In this document: one piece after another, positions 27,365-34,931 of the stretch
How positions within the stretch are numbered: position 1 is the first letter of the stretch
How the letters are laid out: each line of letters starts with the position of its first letter
Assembly (NCBI RefSeq): GCF_015500075.1
Contig: NZ_CP045496.1
Location: 5,962,001 to 6,026,000, forward strand
DNA: 64,000 nucleotides
Source: Mesorhizobium sp. INR15
Lineage (GTDB): Bacteria > Pseudomonadota > Alphaproteobacteria > Rhizobiales > Rhizobiaceae
Reading direction: 5' to 3'
Made by a program: the position numbers and the translations under genes
The notes under the pieces: model-generated
The model's input: the letters and a program-made list of their open reading frames with translations, nothing else
What the model was told of the DNA's origin: nothing
The model's database searches: none

Positions 27365-28237
27365 ATGCGCTACGTGCAACTGAGGGCCTTTCATCAGGTA
27401 GCGATTTCCGGAGGTTTCTCGCGCGCTGCCGAAGCGCTGTTTCTCACGCAGCCGGCGATCTCGGACCAGGTCCGCAAGCTGGAGGAAGAGTATGATGTCC
27501 TGCTGTTCAATCGGAACAAGAAACAGGTGACACTGACGCATCCGGGCCAGAAGCTGCTGGAAATAACCCACCGCATGTTCGAGACGGAGCAGCAGGCGCT
27601 GGAGCTTCTGACGGAATCACGTGCGCTTCGCTCCGGCACGCTGCGCATTGTCGCCGATGCAGCGCATCATCTGCTGCATATTCTGGGCAGCTTTCGTGCC
27701 CGCTATCCCGGGGTGCAGGTGTCGGTACGCGCCGGCAACACCGAGACGGTGATCAGCAGCCTTTACAGCTATGACGCCGATATCGGTGTTCTCGGCGAGG
27801 TGCCGACCGGACGCGATTTCGAGATCTTGCGGCTCAATTCGACGCCGATCATTGCCTTCGTGTCTGTCGACCATCCGCTTGCCTCCACCAAGTCCCTGAC
27901 CCTGAAAGCGCTGGCGCAACAGTCGCTGGTGATGCGCGAACGCGGATCAAAGACGCGCCAGAAACTCGAGGACCTGGCCGCGGCGTCGAAGATCGAGCTC
28001 AAGCCGGCGATCGAGGCCGAGGGCCGCGAGGCGGTGCGCGAGATCGTCGCCTCGGGCGCCGGCATCGGCTTCGTCTCGGCAGCCGAATTCGGCCAGGATT
28101 CGCGTCTGGTCTCGATCGCGATCGACGCGCCCGAGATGCTGATGGACGAAGCGCTGATCTGCCTGCGCGAGCGCAGCGGCGGCAAGCTGGTGCGGGTGTT
28201 CCTCGACATGGCGAGGTCGATGTCGATGATCGATTAA
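27365..28237 (+). CDS. LysR family transcriptional regulator of the phosphonate cluster
   Basis: A 290-residue LysR protein with the N-terminal helix-turn-helix (FSRAAEALFLTQPAISDQVR, residues 18-37) and a periplasmic-binding-like effector domain. AAGGTGA precedes ATG 27365. Residues in the effector domain (SVRAGNTETVISSLYSYDAD) resemble LysR proteins of AEP clusters in other proteobacteria. It is divergent from the Na/Pi gene, which is followed by phnW; the dyad before phnW is of the LysR type. It most likely activates phn genes in response to AEP or a derivative, which is inference from context. Confidence 0.85.
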   Translation: MRYVQLRAFHQVAISGGFSRAAEALFLTQPAISDQVRKLEEEYDVLLFNRNKKQVTLTHPGQKLLEITHRMFETEQQALELLTESRALRSGTLRIVADAAHHLLHILGSFRARYPGVQVSVRAGNTETVISSLYSYDADIGVLGEVPTGRDFEILRLNSTPIIAFVSVDHPLASTKSLTLKALAQQSLVMRERGSKTRQKLEDLAAASKIELKPAIEAEGREAVREIVASGAGIGFVSAAEFGQDSRLVSIAIDAPEMLMDEALICLRERSGGKLVRVFLDMARSMSMID

Positions 28238-28252
28238 GGCGAGCGGCCTTAA
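28234..28252. terminator. Hairpin covering both stop codons of convergent genes
   Basis: TTAAGGC (28234-28240) and GCCTTAA (28246-28252) pair with a five-base loop. The TAA stop of the LysR gene and the TAA stop of the opposing flavoenzyme gene both lie within the arms. There is no T-run on either strand, so termination efficiency is uncertain. Confidence 0.45.
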
Positions 28253-30726
28253 GCCGCCGCGCGGACCTCGACGCTGTCAGCCTTCACCCGCTCCGACTTT
28301 GGATCATACGGGCTGCGCAGATGCGCCGTCGCGGCATGGCGCACGCCCGCCAGGTCGATCTCGAAACGGCCACTGGTCAAAAACATAGAATCGACGCCGG
28401 CCTCGTTCTCGATCAAGCCGAGCGCTACCGATCGTCCAAGCGTATGGCCATAGGCGGCCGAGCGAACCTCGCCCACCGGCTTGCCGTCACGCAGTATAAG
28501 CTCGCCACCCCACAGCATCGGCTCCGCATCGTCGAGCGTGAACAGGATGACACGTTTGGCCGGCGCGGTTGCCGACCGTGCCTTGACGAGCGCATCGTGG
28601 CCGATGAAGCCACCTGGCTTGTCGAGAGCAACGGCAAAGCCGAGCCCGGCCTGCCACGGGGTTATGTCCGGCGTCAGTTCGCGGCCCCAGGCACGAAATC
28701 CTTTTTCGATGCGCAGCGCGTCGAGTGCGTAGTAGCCCGCATCGGTCAGCCCGAATTCATGACCCGCCTCATGCAGCGCCTCGTAGACACCGACGGCGAA
28801 TTCGGTCGGCACGATCAATTCCCAGCCAAGCTCGCCGACATAGGTCATGCGGTTGGCATAGGCGGTGGCATAGCCGATATCGATCTCGCGGATCGTGGCG
28901 AAGGGGAAGCCGGCGTTGGAAAAATCCGCCGAGGACAGTTTGCTGAGGAGATCGCGGGACCGTGGCCCCATCAACGCCAGAACGGCGTAGGACGAGGTGA
29001 CATCGGTCAGCATCGCATGCGCGTCGGACGGTATGTTCCTGGCAATCCAGTCGGCGTCGTGAACCGCCTGCGCCGAGCCCGTGACGATGAGAAATTTCTC
29101 GGTAGCGAGCCGCATCACCGTCAGGTCGCTTTCATAACCGCCGCGCGCATTGAGCACGCCGGTGTAGACCGACGAGCCCACCGCCACATCGACATCGCCG
29201 GCGCAGATCCGGTTGAGCACGGCGCAGGCATCGCGGCCCTGGACGAGGAGCTTGGCGAAGGAGGTCTGGTCGAAGACGGCAACGGCTTCGCGCGTCGCCT
29301 TCATCTCGCGCCGCACCGCCTCGTGCCAGTTCTGGCGGCCGAAGGCATAGTCGTTCTCGGGTTTCTCTCCCGGTGCCGCGAACCAGTTGGCGCGTTCCCA
29401 ACCCATCTTGGAACCGAAGCAGGCGCCGTTGGCGGCGAGCCGGTCATAGAGCGGCGAGCGGCGGAAGGGCCGCGCGGTATCAAGCTCGCGGTTCGGCCAT
29501 GGCATGGCGTAGTGCAGGCCGAGCGTCTCCTTGACCCGGTCGTGCAGCCAGCGCGGATTGTTGTTGAACGAGGCGAAGCGCCTGATATCGACCGGCCACA
29601 GGTCCATCGTCGGCGCGCTGTTGACGATCCATTCTGCCAGCGCCCTGCCCGCGCCGCCGGCGCTGGCGATGCCCATCGAATTGAAGCCGGCGCCAACATA
29701 AAAATTCTTCAGCTCCGGCGCTTCGCCGAGGATGAAGTTGTTGTCGGGCGTGAAGCTCTCCGGTCCATTGTAGAATTTCTTGACCTCGGCCTGCGCCAGC
29801 TGCGGCACCCGGACCAGAGCGTTCTCCATCAGGATTTCGAACTGGTCCCAGTCATCTGGCAGAAGCGCGAATTCGAAGTTTTCTGGGATGCCATTCATGC
29901 CCCAAGGCTTGGCATGCGGCTCGAAGCCGCCCATCACCAGACCGCCGACCTCTTCCTTGAAATAGATGAAGCCATCGGGGTCGCGCATGACCGGCAGATC
30001 CGGATGCACGCCCTCGATCCTGCCGGTGACGATGTACATGTGTTCGGCCGAATGCAGCGGCACCGAGACGCCGCACATCAAGCCGACCTTGCGCGCCCAC
30101 TGGCCGGCGCAATTGACGACGATCTCGGCGGCGATATTGCCGCGGTCAGTCTCGACGCCACAGGCGACACCGTTCTTCACGCTGATGCCGGTGACCTTGA
30201 CGCGCTCGACGATCCTGGCGCCGCGATTGCGCGCGCCCTTGGCCAGTGATTGCGTCAGGTCGGTCGGATTGGCCTTGCCGTCGCCCGGCAGCCAGACGGC
30301 GCCGACCAGATCGTCGGTTGCCATGACCGGCCATAGATCGCCGGCTTCCTTCGCCGAGATGACATCGATCTCGACGCCTTGCGCACGGGCGGATGCGGCG
30401 GTGCGTTTCAGCACCGTCATGCGGTCGGCGGTGCGCGCCACAGACAGTGACCCGCAATTCTTCCAGCCGGTCGCCAGACCGGTCTCGGCCTCCAGCTCAC
30501 CATAGAGCTGGGTCGAGTATTTGATCAGGCTGGTCATGTTGGCGTGGCTGCGCAACTGGCCGACGAGACCGGCAGCGTGCCAGGTCGTGCCGCCGCTCAG
30601 TTGGCCCTGCTCCAGCAGGACGACGTCGGTCCAGCCCTGCTTGGTCAGATGATATGCGACCGAACAACCGATAATGCCGCCGCCGATGATGACGACGCGC
30701 GCCTGCGTGGGGAATTCGTTTGCCAT
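28249..30726 (-). CDS. FAD-dependent oxidoreductase with GcvT domains (dimethylglycine/sarcosine dehydrogenase-like)
   Basis: An 825-residue protein. The N-terminal half is a DAO-type flavoprotein with GGGIIGCSVAYHL (about residues 14-26) and the covalent-FAD region SGGTTWHAAGLVGQLRS near 45-61. The C-terminal half is a glycine-cleavage-T/aminomethyltransferase fold that passes formaldehyde to tetrahydrofolate (segments near AYANRMTYVGELGWELIVP and ALDALRIEKGFRAWGREL). The family oxidises N-methyl groups of dimethylglycine, sarcosine or related amines. ATG 30726 is preferred to 30741 because a GCGGGA sequence precedes it. It follows a DeoR regulator on the same strand. N-methylated aminophosphonates could be substrates given the neighbouring phn genes, but nothing in sequence proves it. 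Confidence 0.82.
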   Translation of the reverse strand: MANEFPTQARVVIIGGGIIGCSVAYHLTKQGWTDVVLLEQGQLSGGTTWHAAGLVGQLRSHANMTSLIKYSTQLYGELEAETGLATGWKNCGSLSVARTADRMTVLKRTAASARAQGVEIDVISAKEAGDLWPVMATDDLVGAVWLPGDGKANPTDLTQSLAKGARNRGARIVERVKVTGISVKNGVACGVETDRGNIAAEIVVNCAGQWARKVGLMCGVSVPLHSAEHMYIVTGRIEGVHPDLPVMRDPDGFIYFKEEVGGLVMGGFEPHAKPWGMNGIPENFEFALLPDDWDQFEILMENALVRVPQLAQAEVKKFYNGPESFTPDNNFILGEAPELKNFYVGAGFNSMGIASAGGAGRALAEWIVNSAPTMDLWPVDIRRFASFNNNPRWLHDRVKETLGLHYAMPWPNRELDTARPFRRSPLYDRLAANGACFGSKMGWERANWFAAPGEKPENDYAFGRQNWHEAVRREMKATREAVAVFDQTSFAKLLVQGRDACAVLNRICAGDVDVAVGSSVYTGVLNARGGYESDLTVMRLATEKFLIVTGSAQAVHDADWIARNIPSDAHAMLTDVTSSYAVLALMGPRSRDLLSKLSSADFSNAGFPFATIREIDIGYATAYANRMTYVGELGWELIVPTEFAVGVYEALHEAGHEFGLTDAGYYALDALRIEKGFRAWGRELTPDITPWQAGLGFAVALDKPGGFIGHDALVKARSATAPAKRVILFTLDDAEPMLWGGELILRDGKPVGEVRSAAYGHTLGRSVALGLIENEAGVDSMFLTSGRFEIDLAGVRHAATAHLRSPYDPKSERVKADSVEVRAAA

Positions 30727-30804
30727 GGGATGTCCCGCCATTTCGAGGATGGCGATAATTCTAACACAGCAATCTCAAATATCAACACATAATGCCACAA
30801 ATAA

Positions 30805-31599
30805 TCACATCAGTGACGCCACGATGAGTTCCGGCCCCTTGCGCGAAAGCGCGTCGGCGATTGCCGCCTCGGGCTGAGCGTCGACGATCACGCCGGCCGC
30901 ACCTTCGAAATTTGGAATCCTGAGCGGCGTCAGCTTGCCGAACTTGCCGCCGTCGAGCACGAAATAGGCCGAGGTGGCGATTGTGATCATGCGGCCGCGC
31001 AATTCGGCGCCGGCACGGGTGAAGTCGGTGACCTCGCCATCCGGCGAAAGCGCGCCACCGCCAAGGAAGGCAATGTCGACGCGAAAGCGCGCCATGGCTT
31101 CGAGCGTGTCGATGCCGGAAGCAGCCTCCTCCCCCGGGTCGATTTCGCCGCCCAGCATGTGCACGCGCATGCCGGGCATGTGGCACATGTGAAGCGCGAT
31201 CTTCAGGCTGGCGGTGCAGATGGTCAGGTCACGCAACCCTGCCATGGCCTGGGCCACCGCCAGGGTGGTGGTACCGGAATCGAGGAAGACCACCATTCCG
31301 TCCTTGACCAGGCCGGCTGCCGCCTTGCCGATCGCCGCCTTGCCCTCGGCATTCTCCTGGCTGCGCAGGCTCATCGCCGGTTCGCTCGGCTCGAAACGAG
31401 CGGCGCCGCCATGCACGATGCCGAGTTGGCCCTGGTCCGAAAGCAGCTTCAAGTCGCGGCGGATGGTTTCGCGTGACACGTCAAAGAACTGGGCAAGCTC
31501 GGCGACACTGACCGAACCCTGGAGGCCAAGGCGCTTCAGGATTTCACCATGGCGGCGGGGAGCAAGGGCGCGCGCTGGAAGCCTGCTGTCGGGAGACAT
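30805..31599 (-). CDS. DeoR family transcriptional regulator
   Basis: A 264-residue regulator with a DeoR winged helix (QGSVSVAELAQFFDVSRETIRRDL, about residues 27-50, followed by the family mark HGGA) and a ribose-5-phosphate-isomerase-like sensor domain with FLDSGTTTLAVAQAM near residue 105. GAGG precedes ATG 31599. It sits between a GH3 hexosaminidase gene (69 bases upstream) and the flavoenzyme gene (78 bases downstream), all on the minus strand. DeoR proteins usually sense phosphorylated sugars, which fits the hexosaminidase better than the flavoenzyme. Confidence 0.87.
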   Translation of the reverse strand: MSPDSRLPARALAPRRHGEILKRLGLQGSVSVAELAQFFDVSRETIRRDLKLLSDQGQLGIVHGGAARFEPSEPAMSLRSQENAEGKAAIGKAAAGLVKDGMVVFLDSGTTTLAVAQAMAGLRDLTICTASLKIALHMCHMPGMRVHMLGGEIDPGEEAASGIDTLEAMARFRVDIAFLGGGALSPDGEVTDFTRAGAELRGRMITIATSAYFVLDGGKFGKLTPLRIPNFEGAAGVIVDAQPEAAIADALSRKGPELIVASLM

Positions 31600-31668
31600 G
31601 GCGATCCTCGTGTCGGGCAGTGATGTTGCAATATGTGGCAGCGAAGACGCCGAAGCAACCGATCTGGT

Positions 31669-32802
31669 TCATACCGTCGCCGCACCGCCTTCGGAAAGCT
31701 TGCGCGGGCTGTTGTCCTTCAGGGGCGCCAGCGTCGCGTGCAGGGAGAATTCTTCATCGGCGATCCGCCGTACCGGGTGCTGTGGCGCCGAGGACAGCAG
31801 GGCAGCAATACGCTGATGCGATTGCGCCAACGTCGCCTCGGTCACCGCGCCGTCGTGCAGGCCGGCGATGATATGATCAGTCATGCGCAGGATCAGCGAG
31901 GTGTCGGCCCAATAGGCGCACATGCACAGCAGGTCGCATCCGGCATTGGCGAGCTTGATCGATGTTTCCGGCCGGTCGAGCATGGAGGAGATCGCTGCCA
32001 TGCCAAGGTCGTCAGATACGACGACGCCCTTGAAGCCGAGTTCGCGCCGCAGAATGTCCTGCAGCATCACTTTCGACATCGTCGCTGGCGTGCCCGGGTC
32101 GATTTGGGGAAAGACGATGTGCGCGGTCATGATCATGCGCGCGTCCGCGTCGGCAAGGTCGCGGAACGGCGCCAGTTCGCGGCTGCGGAACGTCGCGGCA
32201 TCGATGTCGACGACCGGAAGGCCGTAGTGAGAATCGACGCTGGTGTCGCCGTGGCCGGGAAAATGCTTAGGGCAACCAAGAACGCCTGCGGCCTGCATGG
32301 CTTCCAGGAACGGCCGCGCCGCCGCACTCACCTCAGACGGCGTGGCGCCAAAAGCGCGCTGGCCTATGACCGGGTTGTCGGCGTTGGAATTGACGTCGAG
32401 CACGGGAGCGAAGTTGACGTTGAAGCCGAGCGACGCCAGTTCAGTTCCCATCGCCCGCCCGACATCGGCGGCCTGTTCCTTCCAGCGCCTTGCATAGGCG
32501 AATGGCGTGATCGGCAGCGGTGGCCGCAGCACGCCGCCGCCCTCGTGATCGATGCAGAACAGGATTTCCTCGCGGCCGATATGCTCGCGGATATCGGCCA
32601 TCAGCGTGCGATGCACCGCCAGCCATTCTTCATAGGGCGCATCAGCAAGGAAGTTGGCGCGGAAGAAGACCACGCCGGCGGGCTCCAACAACGACAAAAG
32701 CCGCTTGTCATGATCGCCAAGCACATGGCCCGGCTGCAGGCCGATCAGAAAACGATGTCCGAGGGAGGCGGCGCCCCGGCCGAGATCAAAAGACAAATCC
32801 AT
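31669..32802 (-). CDS. Glycoside hydrolase family 3 protein, beta-N-acetylhexosaminidase type (NagZ-like)
   Basis: A 377-residue GH3 enzyme. The NagZ signature KHFPGHGDTSVDSH lies at residues 179-192 (the His/Asp pair acts as general acid/base in this family), and the nucleophile is D264 in VVSDDLGM. IDHEGGGVLRP near 85 replaces the usual DxEGGxVxR motif. NagZ proteins cleave N-acetylglucosamine from muropeptides or chito-oligosaccharides in the cytoplasm, and no signal peptide is seen here. It probably starts the three-gene run with the DeoR regulator and the flavoenzyme. The ribosome binding site is weak. Confidence 0.85.
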   Translation of the reverse strand: MDLSFDLGRGAASLGHRFLIGLQPGHVLGDHDKRLLSLLEPAGVVFFRANFLADAPYEEWLAVHRTLMADIREHIGREEILFCIDHEGGGVLRPPLPITPFAYARRWKEQAADVGRAMGTELASLGFNVNFAPVLDVNSNADNPVIGQRAFGATPSEVSAAARPFLEAMQAAGVLGCPKHFPGHGDTSVDSHYGLPVVDIDAATFRSRELAPFRDLADADARMIMTAHIVFPQIDPGTPATMSKVMLQDILRRELGFKGVVVSDDLGMAAISSMLDRPETSIKLANAGCDLLCMCAYWADTSLILRMTDHIIAGLHDGAVTEATLAQSHQRIAALLSSAPQHPVRRIADEEFSLHATLAPLKDNSPRKLSEGGAATV

Positions 32803-32902
32803 TCGTGGCCCCGTTCACTTGTGGCTGACGCCGAGCCGGCGTTGTGACAGATTCGACCGGCGTTTGCCCATGGCCGATTGTGCCGGGAAAGTGAGCTCCC
32901 GC

Positions 32903-33805
32903 TCACACCATCAGCCTGGGCAAAGCCGCGGCCAGAGCATCGACGGCAAGCCGGACCTTCAGCGGCAAATGCGGCGTCTGCAGCCACAGCGCATGGCAAT
33001 CATAGAGAAATCCCGGCTGATCCGGCAAAAGCGGCACCAGCGCGCCAGCCTCGATGCGCTCGCGAACCAGCCAACTGGGCAACCAGGCCAACCCCATGCC
33101 TGATGTCGCTGCGTCCGCTATGGCATCGAGGTCGTCGAGGCGCAGCCGGCTGACCGGCATGACTTCCAGCGGCGGCTGACCGTCGCGCGGGAACAGCCAT
33201 GGGCCAACGAAACGCCCGGCGCGGCGATAGATGATCGTTTGATGCCCGCTCAAGTCCTCTATCCGCCGTGGCTCGCCATGCTGCGCGAGATAGGAGGGCG
33301 AGGCGCAGACGACCATGCGCTGGCGCGCGACACGGCGCGCGATCACCCCTGCCTTGTCCTCCAGCGCGCCGGTGCGGATGGCAAGGTCGTATTCTCCCTC
33401 GGCAAGATCGGTAAAACGGTCACTCAGTGACAGGTCGAGTTCCAGCGCCGGGTGCCGCCGTGCGAGATCCAGCAAGACGGGAGCGACGCAGCGCCGGCCG
33501 AAATGCGCCGGCATGGTGACACGCAGCTTGCCGCGCGGTTCGGAAAGCTGGTCGGCGGCCAGTGCGTCCGCCGCTTCCGCCTCGGCGAGAACCACCCGGC
33601 AGCGGTCGTAATAGGCGCGGCCGAAGTCCGTCAGGCTCTGCCGGCGCGTGGTGCGGTTGAGCAGGCGCACGCCAAGACGCTCTTCAAGGAAACGGACATG
33701 TTTGCCGACCATCGGCCCTGAGAGATCAAGCGTGACAGCGGCCGCCGCGAAGGAACCGAGATCGACGGCCTTGACGAATACGGCCATGCTTTCAAGGCGA
33801 TCCAT
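32903..33805 (-). CDS. LysR family transcriptional regulator
   Basis: A 300-residue LysR protein: N-terminal helix-turn-helix (LGSFAAAAVTLDLSGPMVGK, from about residue 17) and a CrgA/AaeR-type effector domain. ATG 33805 is used; a TTG two codons upstream is possible. AAGAG lies about 8 bases before the ATG. It is divergent from the quinone-oxidoreductase gene at 33912, and the space between contains a dyad with LysR geometry, so it most likely regulates that gene and itself. Its stop codon lies in a 6-bp hairpin (32891-32906). Confidence 0.87.
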   Translation of the reverse strand: MDRLESMAVFVKAVDLGSFAAAAVTLDLSGPMVGKHVRFLEERLGVRLLNRTTRRQSLTDFGRAYYDRCRVVLAEAEAADALAADQLSEPRGKLRVTMPAHFGRRCVAPVLLDLARRHPALELDLSLSDRFTDLAEGEYDLAIRTGALEDKAGVIARRVARQRMVVCASPSYLAQHGEPRRIEDLSGHQTIIYRRAGRFVGPWLFPRDGQPPLEVMPVSRLRLDDLDAIADAATSGMGLAWLPSWLVRERIEAGALVPLLPDQPGFLYDCHALWLQTPHLPLKVRLAVDALAAALPRLMV

Positions 33806-33859
33806 ATTCAAAACTCTTGGTTTCTATTGTGCTTTCTCGGCAGCCATTTATCAGTTTCC

Positions 33860-33880
33860 AATGAGCCGTCATACCTCATT
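33860..33880. promoter_or_regulatory. Candidate LysR operator between divergent genes
   Basis: AATGAG (33860-33865) and CTCATT (33875-33880) are perfect inverted arms with 9 bases between, located 32 bases before the oxidoreductase start and 55 bases from the LysR start. The size and position fit a LysR binding site. Confidence 0.4.
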
Positions 33881-33911
33881 CGGTTCAATTTATTTGGAGT
33901 GACTGACTGAA

Positions 33912-34901
33912 ATGGCACGCGTTGTCCGCTTTCATAGACATGGCGGTCCCGAGGTTCTGCGCATCGAGACCATCGATATTGCCAGGCCTGGCCGGGGTGA
34001 AGTTCAAATCCGGGTCAAGGCGCTGGGCATCAACCGGGCCGAGGCGCTGTTGCGTTCAGGCACCTACATCGAGACACCGCCCCTGCCATCCGGCCTCGGC
34101 CTTGAGGCCGCCGGCATTATCGAGACGATTGGCGATGGTGTTGAGGGCTTGGCGCCGGGCGACGCGGTCAGCGTCGTGCCGCCGATTTCCATGGTCCGCT
34201 GGCCGGCATATGGCGAGCTTGTCACCTATCCTGCCGAGGCCGTGGTCAAGCATCCGCCCTCGCTCAGCTGGGAAACAGCGGCGGCTTTGTGGATGCCTTA
34301 TCTCACGGCCTATGGCGCGCTGATCGATATCGCCAGGCTCGGCAGCGGGGATTTCGTTGTCATCACCGCGGCATCAAGCAGTGTCGGCCTTGCCGCGATC
34401 CAGCTTGCCAACAGTGTCGGCGCGATTCCGATCGCCGTGACACGCAACTCATCCAAGAAACAGGCCCTGCTCGATGCCGGCGCCGCCCATGCGATCGCCG
34501 CGGCGGAAGAGAATCTGGAAGCCGGGCTGAAAGCCATCGCCGGCGCGCAAGGCGTGCGAGTGGTGCTCGATGCGATCGGCGGGCCGATCTTCGAGCCGTT
34601 GACCGCAGCCATGTCGCGCGGCGGCATCCTGATCGAATATGGCGGCCTGAGCCCTGAACCAACACCGTTTCCGTTGTTCACGGTTCTAAGCAAGGTGCTG
34701 ACACTGCGCGGCTATCTCGTTCACGAAATCATCAGCAACCCGGCCAAGCTGGAGGCAGCCAAGGCGTTCATTCTTGAGGGCCTGGAGTCTGGTGCTTTCA
34801 AGCCGGTCATCGCCAGGACCTTTGCCTTCGACGACATCGTCGAGGCGCATCGTTTTCTCGAATCAAACGAGCAATTCGGCAAGATTGTCGTGACCGTCTG
34901 A
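33912..34901 (+). CDS. Zinc-independent medium-chain dehydrogenase/quinone oxidoreductase family protein
   Basis: A 329-residue MDR-superfamily protein. The N-terminal GroES-like part has FHRHGGPEVLRIETID and NRAEALLRSGTY, as in quinone oxidoreductases. The cofactor-binding domain has ITAASSSVGLAAIQLA (about residues 153-168), corresponding to the AxxGxxG-type motif with serines in place of two glycines. Cysteine zinc ligands of alcohol dehydrogenases are absent, so it should be an NADPH-dependent, zinc-free reductase. It is divergent from a LysR regulator and convergent with the hydantoinase gene. Substrate unknown. Confidence 0.82.
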   Translation: MARVVRFHRHGGPEVLRIETIDIARPGRGEVQIRVKALGINRAEALLRSGTYIETPPLPSGLGLEAAGIIETIGDGVEGLAPGDAVSVVPPISMVRWPAYGELVTYPAEAVVKHPPSLSWETAAALWMPYLTAYGALIDIARLGSGDFVVITAASSSVGLAAIQLANSVGAIPIAVTRNSSKKQALLDAGAAHAIAAAEENLEAGLKAIAGAQGVRVVLDAIGGPIFEPLTAAMSRGGILIEYGGLSPEPTPFPLFTVLSKVLTLRGYLVHEIISNPAKLEAAKAFILEGLESGAFKPVIARTFAFDDIVEAHRFLESNEQFGKIVVTV

Positions 34902-34931
34902 CCAATGCAGGTGGGGCCGGAAAGCCCGGAC

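Noticed and set aside
28321..30249. Plus-strand open frame of 642 codons opposite the flavoenzyme
   Set aside because: Antisense to a gene with clear FAD and GcvT motifs; no ribosome binding site or recognisable motif.
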